8,556 nt of DNA, taken from assembly GCA_020720945.1 (NCBI GenBank), contig DYNR01000092.1, positions 1 to 8,556 of the forward strand. The letters are read 5' to 3'. A program made the position numbers and the translations under genes. This DNA comes from Chthoniobacter flavus. Its GTDB lineage: Bacteria; Verrucomicrobiota; Verrucomicrobiia; Chthoniobacterales; DYNR01. The notes beneath the pieces were generated by a model. The model was given only the letters and a program-made list of their open reading frames with translations. It had not been told where the DNA came from and did no database searches. Shown here piece by piece: positions 1-6,755 of this stretch (position 1 is the stretch's first letter; each line of letters opens with the position of its first letter).

Positions 1-24
1 GCAAAGGGAGACGGCACTTCCGGT

Positions 25-2304
25 TCAGTATTTTTTGTTTAATGCGGCGGTGAACCAGTCTTGCTGCGGGTTTTGTTTTTGGCTTCCGCGGTCGGCTTGA
101 TGGCGGGCGACATCGCGCGGACCGCCCTCTTTCCGGGAGTCGGACGGCTTGCGGGACGCGCCGAGTTCGGGGTTCGTTTTCAAGGAAAGGCTGATGCGTT
201 TCCTCGGAATATCGACTTCCATTACCGTGACTTGCACTTTTTGCCCCACTTTTACGACTTTTCCTGGGTCGTCCACGAATTTGTCCGAAAGTTGGCTGAT
301 ATGAACCAGGCCGTCTTGGTGAACCCCCACATCGACGAAAGCGCCGAATGCGGCGACATTGGTGACGATGCCGGGGAGTTTCATCCCCGGTTTAAGGTCT
401 TCCATTTTTTGGGCTTCTTCGGCGAAGGAGAAGGTTTCAAATTTTTGGCGGGGGTCTCTGCCAGGTTTCGAGAGTTCGGAGAGGATGTCTTTGAGGGTGG
501 GGAGGCCGACTTCTTCGCTCACATAGGCTTCTGGGCGGATTTTTTGGCGCAAGGAAGCGTCGCGGAGGAGGTCTTCCACGGCGCAAGAGAGGTCGCGGGC
601 GATGCGGTCTAGGAGCGGGTAACGCTCGGGGTGGACAGCGCTGGCATCGAGGGGGTGCGCCCCGTTGCGGATGCGCAGGAAGCCGGCGGCTTGCTCAAAA
701 GCTTTTGGCCCAAGGCCTGCGACTTTCATCAGTTCGGCGCGAGAGCGGAAAGGGCCGTTTTGGTCGCGGTGCTGGACGATGCTGGCGGCGGTGCGGGAGT
801 TTAGCCCGGAGACATAGCCGAGGAGGTGTTTGCTCGCGGTGTTGAGTTCCACGCCCACGCTATTGACGCAAGAAACCACGGTGTCGTCCAAGGATTTTTT
901 CAAAGAGGAGGCATCGACATCGTGCTGGTATTGGCCGACGCCGATGGATTTCGGGTCGATTTTGACGAGTTCGGCGAGAGGGTCCATGAGGCGGCGACCG
1001 ATGGAAATGGCGCCGCGGACGGTGAGGTCGAGGTCGGGGAATTCTTCGCGGGCGACTTCAGAAGCCGAGTAGATGGATGCGCCCGATTCGCTGACGACGA
1101 CGACGGGGACGGCTTGGGGCAAGCCGAGGGAGCGGACGAAAGACTCCGTTTCTCGGGATGCGGTCCCGTTGCCGATGGCGATGGCTTCCACGCCGAAGCG
1201 CGAGATGACACCCTTGATGACTTCGGCGGCTTCCGCCCGTTCGCGGGCACTTTTTTCCGGATAGACAACATCGTGGGAAAGGAGTTTGCCTTGGGCATCG
1301 AGCAGGACGACTTTGCAACCGGTGCGGAAACCGGGGTCGATGGCGAGGACTTTTTTTTGTCCGAGAGGAGAGGCAAGCATGAGTTCGCGGAGGTTTTCCG
1401 CAAAAACGCGAATCGCCTCTTCGTCGGCTTTCTTTTTGAGAAACATCCTCGCTTCTCCCTCCATAGCAAAACAAAGGAGGCGTTTGTAGGAGTCGTGGAC
1501 AGCGGTGCGGACTTGTTGGGATGCGGGGGATTTTCCGTTGACGAAGCGGCGTTCCAGCAGTGCGGTCGCCTCTTCTTCGGGAGGGGTGAGGCGGGCGTAG
1601 AGGAAGCCTTCGGTTTCTCCGCGGCGGATGGCGAGGATGCGGTGGGAGGGGGCAGTTTTTCCGGGTTCCTGCCAGTCGAAATAGTCTTTGTATTTTGCTG
1701 CTTCCTCTTCTTTGCCGGAAATCACCTTAGATTTTAGCACGCCTTGCCGGGAAAACAGTTCGCGCAAATCCGCGCGTGCATCGGCGTCGTCGCTGATGCG
1801 TTCGGCCAAGATGTCCCTGGCACCAGCGAGGGCGGCGGCGAGGTCGGGCACTTCTTTTTCCGCGTCAACAAAAGCTGCCGCTTCTTTTTCCGGATCGGTC
1901 GTTTCCTCTTGGGCATGGAGGAGATCGGCGAGAGGTTCTAGTCCCCGTTCCTTCGCGATGGTGGCGCGGGTGCGTTTTTTTGGGCGGAAGGGGAGGTAGA
2001 TGTCTTCGAGGGAAGAGAGGGTTTCCGACGCGTTGATTTTCGTTTGCAGTTCGGCGGTGAGGAGTTTTCTTTCCGAAAGAGAAGCGAGGATTGTTTCGCG
2101 GCGTTTGTCCAATTCCGCGAGTTGGGTGATGCGGTCCCGGATTTTTGTGATTTGGACTTCGTCGAGTTCGCCCGTTCGTTCTTTGCGGTAGCGGGCGATG
2201 AAGGGGACGGTCGCCCCTTCTTCGAGCAGGACGGCGGTGGCGGCCACTTGGCGGATGTCCAGTTTCAGTTCTTCGGTGATTCGGGTAATGTGCTTCTCTA
2301 TCAT
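25..2304 (-). CDS. tex: Tex-family RNA-binding transcription accessory protein
   Basis: Predicted 759-residue cytoplasmic protein of the Tex family, which binds nucleic acid and is thought to act on transcribing RNA polymerase complexes. Full length for the family (about 750-790). Visible in order: a helical N-terminal region with the family motif VPFIARYRKE (residues 33-42) and LPFRPKKRTRA (104-114); an RNase H-like YqgF domain beginning IDPGFRTG (322-329); a helix-hairpin-helix segment around 500-545 (VAGLGPKAFEQAAGFLRI); and an S1 RNA-binding domain at 635-709 with GIVTNVAAFGAFVDVG. A hydrophilic basic tail of about 50 residues ends in WFTAALNKKY. I chose the ATG at 2304 because family homology begins there; a TTG at 2352 would add 16 residues unlike the family. 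No Shine-Dalgarno is seen before the ATG. It lies 60 nt after cls on the same strand and is probably co-transcribed. The exact role of Tex is poorly defined even in studied bacteria. Confidence 0.96.
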   Translation of the reverse strand: MIEKHITRITEELKLDIRQVAATAVLLEEGATVPFIARYRKERTGELDEVQITKIRDRITQLAELDKRRETILASLSERKLLTAELQTKINASETLSSLEDIYLPFRPKKRTRATIAKERGLEPLADLLHAQEETTDPEKEAAAFVDAEKEVPDLAAALAGARDILAERISDDADARADLRELFSRQGVLKSKVISGKEEEAAKYKDYFDWQEPGKTAPSHRILAIRRGETEGFLYARLTPPEEEATALLERRFVNGKSPASQQVRTAVHDSYKRLLCFAMEGEARMFLKKKADEEAIRVFAENLRELMLASPLGQKKVLAIDPGFRTGCKVVLLDAQGKLLSHDVVYPEKSARERAEAAEVIKGVISRFGVEAIAIGNGTASRETESFVRSLGLPQAVPVVVVSESGASIYSASEVAREEFPDLDLTVRGAISIGRRLMDPLAELVKIDPKSIGVGQYQHDVDASSLKKSLDDTVVSCVNSVGVELNTASKHLLGYVSGLNSRTAASIVQHRDQNGPFRSRAELMKVAGLGPKAFEQAAGFLRIRNGAHPLDASAVHPERYPLLDRIARDLSCAVEDLLRDASLRQKIRPEAYVSEEVGLPTLKDILSELSKPGRDPRQKFETFSFAEEAQKMEDLKPGMKLPGIVTNVAAFGAFVDVGVHQDGLVHISQLSDKFVDDPGKVVKVGQKVQVTVMEVDIPRKRISLSLKTNPELGASRKPSDSRKEGGPRDVARHQADRGSQKQNPQQDWFTAALNKKY

Positions 2305-2321
2305 GGGTCGGAATTCGACCC
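2305..2321 (-). promoter_or_regulatory. Inverted repeat abutting the tex start codon
   Basis: GGGTCG and CGACCC form a perfect 6-bp stem around a 5-nt loop, ending at the base before the tex ATG. In the mRNA it would be a GC-rich hairpin where a Shine-Dalgarno is normally found, and no AGGAGG-like sequence is visible. It may control tex translation, serve as a protein-binding site, or be chance. The repeat is seen directly; any function is inference. Confidence 0.35.
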
Positions 2322-2364
2322 TGTATCTTGTTGGGAAATCTCGTCCCGTCAATCCCGCATTTTT

Positions 2365-3831
2365 TTATTGTTCCGGGGAGAAGAGGGCGGAGAAGCGGAC
2401 GAGGAAGCGGAAGAAAAACGGGGATTTTTCGTAGCGGCAGAGGTCTTCTTCCACGGATTGGGCAAAGTCCTTTTCCAGCATCGTTTGCACTTCTTTCCCG
2501 AATTGCTGGTCGCAGGTCACGACGCCTTGCTCGAAGTTCAAAAAGAAAGAGCGGTAGTCGAAGTTGATTGTTCCGACCATGGATAAGTCGTTGTCCACCA
2601 GCAAGATTTTTTGGTGCATGAAGCCGTGTTTCATGCGGGAGACGCGGATGCCCGCCTGCCGTAGCAGGGGGTAGTAAACGAACGAAGAATACCAGGGGAG
2701 CTTGTGGTCGGCCATGCCGGGCAAGAGGATGCGGACATCGATCCCGCGCAGGGCGGCGTGCTGGAGTGCTTGGCGTGTCGCCGCGTCGGGGACCATGTAA
2801 GGGCTGGCGATCCATATCCTTTCTTTCGCCTCGCGGATCGCCCCGGTGTAAATGACGGGGCAAATTTCGATTTCGTCTGCCGGCCCGCTCCCGAAGGAGA
2901 AAACTTGTTTGTTCTCGCCTGTCGGTTCTGGTTGGACGATAGGGATTTCTGGGAGTTCTCCGGCGATGTAGTGCCAGTCTTCAAAAAAGCCGGCGAGGAG
3001 GGGTAGGACGGCGGGGCCTTTCAAGTGGATGTGGGTGTCGCGCCAAGGACCGAAGCGTTTGCTTTTGCCCAAGTATTCGTCGCCGACATTCAGTCCACCC
3101 GTAAAAGCTTCGTTTCCATCCACTAGCACCAATTTGCGGTGGTTGCGGAAGTTGATTTGGAAGCGGACGCCGATTTTTCGGTTCGTGACGAACGGAAAAA
3201 TTTGGACGCCCGCCGCCGCGAGGCGTTCGCGGTAAGAATCGGTCATCAGCTTCGAGCCCACGGCATCGTAAAGGAAAAAAACCTTCACACCACGGGAGCG
3301 GGCATCGAGCAAAATTTCCTGGAATTCCTTGCCGATCTCGTCGTCGTTGACGATGTAAAATTGCACGATGACAAATTCCTTCGCGTTTTTAACGGCATCG
3401 AAAATCGCGGCGAAAGTTTCCTTTCCATCGATGAGCAAACGGGTGGAGTTTCCCGTTGTGGCGGGCAGTCCGGTGACTCTTTCGCAGAGGCGGGTCAAGT
3501 CCTGGAACTCCTCGCGGAAAATGCAGCGGTGCCTTTCCATCAAAGACCAGATTCTTTGTTTCGCCCTATCGAGGGGGGAGTTTCCGTTTCCTGCGAGGGT
3601 GTAACCCCAGAAGCGGTTTTGTCCGAAAACGAGATAGCCCAAGATGCCAAAGATGGGCAGCATGACCAGGGCGATGCCCCAAGCAAAAGCGGATTGCGGG
3701 GTGCGCGAGTGCATGATCGCATGGACGGCCAAGAGGATGCCGATGACCTCGATGACGAAGTAAAGGAAGACCCAAGTGCTGTAAAGGTAAGTTCCCAAGG
3801 AAGACAGGAAAGAAAAAAACTCTTGAGGCAT
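2365..3831 (-). CDS. cls: Cardiolipin synthase (two-HKD phospholipase D family)
   Basis: A 488-residue membrane enzyme predicted to make cardiolipin by phosphatidyl transfer between phospholipids (two phosphatidylglycerols in the ClsA reaction). Two hydrophobic segments near residues 18-40 and 47-70 should anchor it in the cytoplasmic membrane, as in ClsA-type enzymes, and are followed by FGQNRFWGY. Both catalytic HKD motifs are intact: HRKLVLVD (H231, K233, D238) followed by GGLNVGDEY, and HQKILLVD (H406, K408, D413) followed by GTINFDYRSFFLNFE. The length is close to E. coli ClsA (486). The ATG at 3831 places the first membrane segment at the usual distance from the N-terminus; no strong Shine-Dalgarno is visible upstream. 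It is transcribed away from trpB across a 154-nt divergent region, and tex follows. HKD spacing and N-terminal membrane segments favour cardiolipin synthase over other phospholipase D proteins, but which Cls subclass it belongs to cannot be settled here. Confidence 0.95.
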   Translation of the reverse strand: MPQEFFSFLSSLGTYLYSTWVFLYFVIEVIGILLAVHAIMHSRTPQSAFAWGIALVMLPIFGILGYLVFGQNRFWGYTLAGNGNSPLDRAKQRIWSLMERHRCIFREEFQDLTRLCERVTGLPATTGNSTRLLIDGKETFAAIFDAVKNAKEFVIVQFYIVNDDEIGKEFQEILLDARSRGVKVFFLYDAVGSKLMTDSYRERLAAAGVQIFPFVTNRKIGVRFQINFRNHRKLVLVDGNEAFTGGLNVGDEYLGKSKRFGPWRDTHIHLKGPAVLPLLAGFFEDWHYIAGELPEIPIVQPEPTGENKQVFSFGSGPADEIEICPVIYTGAIREAKERIWIASPYMVPDAATRQALQHAALRGIDVRILLPGMADHKLPWYSSFVYYPLLRQAGIRVSRMKHGFMHQKILLVDNDLSMVGTINFDYRSFFLNFEQGVVTCDQQFGKEVQTMLEKDFAQSVEEDLCRYEKSPFFFRFLVRFSALFSPEQ

Positions 3832-3862
3832 GAGAGAAAAAACGGGCTGGCGAGGCGAGTTT

Positions 3863-3893
3863 TTTCTAGCATTTGCGGGAGATTCGCAAGCAA
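3863..3893 (-). promoter_or_regulatory. Possible sigma70-type promoter of cls
   Basis: On the minus strand, TGC-TAGAAA (-10 hexamer at 3863-3868, 4 of 6 consensus positions, with an extended TGn) lies 19 nt downstream of TTGCTT (3888-3893). It would start transcription about 25 nt before the cls ATG. The 19-nt spacer is long, and a TTGCG/CGCAA inverted repeat (3873-3877 and 3885-3889) lies between the two hexamers. Weak prediction by eye. Confidence 0.28.
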
Positions 3894-3898
3894 GAACG

Positions 3899-3919
3899 AA
3901 AAAGCGGCGAGCTTTTTTT
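3899..3919. terminator. A/T-rich hairpin between divergent cls and trpB
   Basis: AAAAAGC (3899-3905) and GCTTTTT (3911-3917) form a perfect 7-bp stem with loop GGCGA, and the T run continues to 3919. The A-tract/T-tract arrangement resembles a bidirectional intrinsic terminator, but with only two G-C pairs it would be weak. It sits upstream of both divergent genes, so it could insulate them, act on a leader transcript, or be chance. Confidence 0.3.
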
Positions 3920-3943
3920 GCGGGGGAGATGCAGGGCCATCAC

Positions 3944-3973
3944 GCACGGTTGATTTATCGCCGAAAATCGTGC
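3944..3973 (+). promoter_or_regulatory. Inverted repeat in the trpB leader
   Basis: GCACGGTT (3944-3951) pairs with AATCGTGC (3966-3973) through 8 bp, one of them a G-U pair, around a 14-nt loop. It ends two bases before the trpB Shine-Dalgarno. It could be an RNA hairpin affecting ribosome access or a DNA operator for a dimeric repressor. It does not resemble the E. coli TrpR operator as I recall it, and no run of Trp codons marks a classical attenuator peptide nearby. Function is inferred. Confidence 0.35.
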
Positions 3974-3975
3974 AT

Positions 3976-3982
3976 AGGTGGA
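3976..3982 (+). promoter_or_regulatory. Ribosome binding site of trpB
   Basis: AGGTGGA lies just upstream of the ATG at 3986 and matches the Shine-Dalgarno consensus at all but one position. It decides the start: the in-frame upstream codons at 3830 and 3929 lack a properly spaced site and would add residues absent from TrpB proteins. Confidence 0.75.
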
Positions 3983-3985
3983 AGA

Positions 3986-5191
3986 ATGTCCACCGAACCC
4001 ATTCACACCAACCTGCCAGACTCCGGCGGGCACTTCGGTCCCTACGGGGGTATGTTTGTCCCAGAAACGCTCATGACTTCTTTGCAAGAGCTTGCGGCGG
4101 AATATGAAACGGCTGCAAAAACTGCGGCGTTCCAAGACGAACTGGCCGCGCATTTGCGCGATTTTGCCGGGCGTCCCACTCCCCTTTACTTCGCCGAACG
4201 GTTGACCGAGCGCATCGGAGGACCAAAAATTTATTTGAAGCGCGAGGACTTGCTCCACACCGGAGCGCACAAAATCAACAACGCGCTCGGCCAAATTTTG
4301 CTTGCTCGCAAGATGGGAAAAAAAAGAATCATCGCGGAAACAGGAGCCGGGCAACACGGGGTGGCGACGGCGACGGTCGCGGCGCGGTTCGGGTTCGATT
4401 GCGTGATTTACATGGGGGCGGTCGATATGGAACGGCAGGCGCTCAATGTTGCCAGGATGCGGTTTTTGGGGGCGGAAGTCGTGCCGGTCACCGCCGGGCA
4501 GGCCACGCTCAAGGAGGCGATCAACGAGGCCATGCGGGATTGGGTGACCAATGTCCGCACTTCCCATTACATCTTGGGTTCCGCGCTCGGCTCGCATCCT
4601 TACCCCATGATTGTGAGGGACTTCCAGCGCGTGATCGGAGACGAAACCCGTGCTCAGATACTCGAAAAAGAAGGCAGGCTCCCCGATGTTATCGTCGCTT
4701 GCGTGGGGGGCGGGAGCAATGCGATCGGGATGTTTTACCCGTTTGTCGGGGATGCGGGCGTTGCTTTGGTGGGGGTGGAAGCCGGCGGGGAAGGGATTGT
4801 TCGCGGCAAGCACGCCGCCCGTTTTCAAGGCGGGAAGCTGGGGGTTTTGCAGGGGACGAAGACATGGGTTTTGGCGGATGACGACGGGCAGATCGAGCTG
4901 ACGCATTCGGTTTCGGCGGGACTCGACTATGCCGCCATCGGACCCGAACACAGCTATTTGCGTGACGCGGGCCGGGCGAGTTACGATTACGCGACCGACG
5001 AAGAAGCGTTGGCGGCTTTCCGTATTTTGGCGGAGACCGAAGGTATTATTCCCGCGTTGGAAAGCGCGCACGCCATCGCATGGATTTTGAAACGCGGGGG
5101 CGAATATTCTTCGGGCAAGCTCGCGGTGGTGAATCTTTCGGGGCGCGGGGATAAAGATGTGCAACAGGCTGCGCAGATTTGCGGAATTTGA
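3986..5191 (+). CDS. trpB: Tryptophan synthase beta chain
   Basis: A 401-residue pyridoxal-phosphate enzyme that condenses indole with serine to make tryptophan, normally in an alpha2-beta2 complex with TrpA. It starts with the family hallmark GPYGGMFVPETLM (18-30). The PLP Schiff-base lysine is K96 in HTGAHKINNALGQ, the catalytic glutamate is E118 in AETGAGQHG, the phosphate-binding loop is GGGSN (241-245), and the C-terminal LSGRGDKD (384-391) is intact. This is the classical TrpB1 type by length and motifs, not the longer TrpB2 type. The segment SAGLDYAAIGPEH (310-322) has AA where relatives usually have PG or PS; the aspartate D314 is kept. trpA and other trp genes are absent from the window, and zwf follows after only 28 nt. 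The start at 3986 is supported by a good Shine-Dalgarno. Confidence 0.98.
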   Translation: MSTEPIHTNLPDSGGHFGPYGGMFVPETLMTSLQELAAEYETAAKTAAFQDELAAHLRDFAGRPTPLYFAERLTERIGGPKIYLKREDLLHTGAHKINNALGQILLARKMGKKRIIAETGAGQHGVATATVAARFGFDCVIYMGAVDMERQALNVARMRFLGAEVVPVTAGQATLKEAINEAMRDWVTNVRTSHYILGSALGSHPYPMIVRDFQRVIGDETRAQILEKEGRLPDVIVACVGGGSNAIGMFYPFVGDAGVALVGVEAGGEGIVRGKHAARFQGGKLGVLQGTKTWVLADDDGQIELTHSVSAGLDYAAIGPEHSYLRDAGRASYDYATDEEALAAFRILAETEGIIPALESAHAIAWILKRGGEYSSGKLAVVNLSGRGDKDVQQAAQICGI

Positions 5192-5219
5192 GAGCCGTCC
5201 CCGAGAAATTTCCCGTTTT

Positions 5220-6755
5220 ATGAACTCGAAAGAACCCACAGCAAATCCTTTTCGCGAAGGCCTTTCCAGCCGCACCGTCCCCGAGCCTTGCTCGGTGATC
5301 ATTTTTGGCGCGACGGGAGATTTGACCCGCCGCAAGCTGATTCCCGCCCTTTACAACTTAGCCGCAGACGGGAACTTGCCTTCTTCGGTAAAAATCATCG
5401 GGTTCGCCCGCAGGAGCAAAAGCGACGGGGCGTTTCGCGCCGATCTGGAAGAGGCGACGCGGCAGTTTTCTAGGCAACCCGTGGACGACGCGGTTTGGGA
5501 GACTTTTGCAGACCAGGTTTTTTACCATTGCAGCGAGTTCGACGACTTGGAGGGATACCGTTCTCTTTCGGCCAAGCTCGATGCGATGGATAAAAAAGAG
5601 GGGACTTGCGGGCGCCGTCTTTTCTATATGGCAGCGGGGCCCGACCAGTTCCCGAGCATTTTAAAAAACCTCAGAGAAAGCGGGTTGAACAAAGCGCCGG
5701 AAGGCGGTTGGGCGAGGGTCATTTTAGAGAAGCCTTTCGGGAAAGACTTGCCGACGGCGCGGGAGTTAAACCGTTTGGCGGGAGAGGCTTTTCCCGAAGC
5801 GGACACCTTTCGCATCGACCACTACCTCGGAAAAGAAACGGCGCAAAACATCATGGTCCTGCGGTTTGCCAATTCGATTTTTGAAGGAATGTGGAATGCG
5901 CGTTGCATCGACCATGTGCAAATTCTTTCGAGCGAGCCATTGGGGGTCGAAGGCCGGGGCGGGTATTACGACAAATCGGGGGCGCTACGCGACATGGTGC
6001 AAAACCACCTTTTGCAGCTCCTGTGCTTGACAGCGATGGAACCGCCGACGGATTTGTCAGCCAACTCGATTCGAGACGAAAAGGTGAAAGTGTTGCGTTC
6101 CTTGCGCCCGATTCGTCGCGGGGGTAGCTTGCCGGTGGTCGTCCGAGGGCAATATGCGGAAGGGGCAGTCCACGGGAAGCCCGTTCCCGGTTATCGCCAA
6201 GAGGCAGACATCCCGCCCGATTCGGCGACAGAAACTTATGTCGCCCTCGAAGTGAATATCGACAACTGGCGGTGGGCGGGCGTGCCCTTTTTCATTCGCA
6301 TCGGAAAACGGTTGCCAAAATTCGCGACGGAAATCGCCGTTCATTTCAAGGCGGTTCCGCCGGTTTTATTTCAAGGGATTTCAGGGGGATTGGACCACAA
6401 TGTTTTGGTGATTCGCATTCAGCCGGACGAAGGGGTTTCGTTGCGAATGTCCGCAAAAATGCCCGGTTCCAGCCTGCGGATCGAGCCGGTGAAAATGGAT
6501 TTTCATTATGGCACTTCGTTCGGCAAAGCCAGCCCGGAGGCTTACGAGAGGCTTTTGCTCGATGCCATGAGCGGTGATGCGACGCTCTTCGCCCGTTGCG
6601 ACGAGGTCGAGGAAGCGTGGCGTTTTATTGACGAGGTGCGGGAAGGGTGGGATGCGGACGATGCGGGGCTCTGTTTTTATCCCGCAGGTTCTTGGGGACC
6701 GGAAGAGGCGGACGCGCTTTTGGCCCGTCACGGTTTGACATGGAGGCGCGTGTGA
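5220..6755 (+). CDS. zwf: Glucose-6-phosphate 1-dehydrogenase
   Basis: A 511-residue cytoplasmic enzyme that oxidises glucose-6-phosphate to 6-phosphogluconolactone with NADP (or NAD) as acceptor, the entry step of the oxidative pentose phosphate and Entner-Doudoroff routes. The N-terminal Rossmann dinucleotide motif is IIFGATGDLTRRKL (27-40), followed by EKPFGKD (170-176) and the active-site signature RIDHYLGKE (198-206, with H201 and K205). The length is normal for bacteria (about 480-515). I chose the ATG at 5220, 28 nt after the trpB stop; a GTG at 5157 lies inside trpB and would add 21 non-family residues. No clear Shine-Dalgarno precedes the ATG, so translation may depend partly on coupling to trpB. 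The gene overlaps opcA by 4 nt, which fits the known functional pairing. Neither 6-phosphogluconolactonase nor 6-phosphogluconate dehydrogenase is in the window. Confidence 0.98.
   Translation: MNSKEPTANPFREGLSSRTVPEPCSVIIFGATGDLTRRKLIPALYNLAADGNLPSSVKIIGFARRSKSDGAFRADLEEATRQFSRQPVDDAVWETFADQVFYHCSEFDDLEGYRSLSAKLDAMDKKEGTCGRRLFYMAAGPDQFPSILKNLRESGLNKAPEGGWARVILEKPFGKDLPTARELNRLAGEAFPEADTFRIDHYLGKETAQNIMVLRFANSIFEGMWNARCIDHVQILSSEPLGVEGRGGYYDKSGALRDMVQNHLLQLLCLTAMEPPTDLSANSIRDEKVKVLRSLRPIRRGGSLPVVVRGQYAEGAVHGKPVPGYRQEADIPPDSATETYVALEVNIDNWRWAGVPFFIRIGKRLPKFATEIAVHFKAVPPVLFQGISGGLDHNVLVIRIQPDEGVSLRMSAKMPGSSLRIEPVKMDFHYGTSFGKASPEAYERLLLDAMSGDATLFARCDEVEEAWRFIDEVREGWDADDAGLCFYPAGSWGPEEADALLARHGLTWRRV
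6742..6746 (+). promoter_or_regulatory. Ribosome binding site of opcA inside the zwf end
   Basis: GGAGG lies 5 nt before the GTG at 6752. This favours GTG over the in-frame ATG at 6740, which overlaps this motif and has no Shine-Dalgarno of its own. The site is within the last codons of zwf, consistent with translational coupling. Confidence 0.75.

Noticed and set aside
826..1737. 303-codon plus-strand open frame antisense to tex
   Set aside because: Its phenylalanine/glycine/aspartate-rich translation is a typical mirror of GC-rich coding sequence, and tex occupies the locus with full-length domain support.
2310..2352. TTGACG (minus strand, 2347-2352) as the -35 of a separate tex promoter
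   Set aside because: The hexamer is good, but the best -10 at usual spacing (CAAGAT or GATACA) matches poorly, so it is not listed as a feature. It could still matter if tex has its own promoter.
3950..3978. TTGATT with CATAGG at 17-nt spacing as a trpB promoter
   Set aside because: The -10 would overlap the trpB Shine-Dalgarno and place the transcript start at the ATG, which contradicts use of the ribosome site.
3139..4107. 322-codon plus-strand open frame across cls and the trpB start
   Set aside because: It is antisense to cls, including the first HKD motif, and then runs out of frame over the trpB start. It shows no family motif.
3866..5335. 489-codon open frame on the minus strand, antisense to trpB and the start of zwf
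   Set aside because: It lies opposite a highly conserved trpB, has an arginine/proline-rich translation without recognisable motifs, and is explained by GC-rich codon use on the coding strand.
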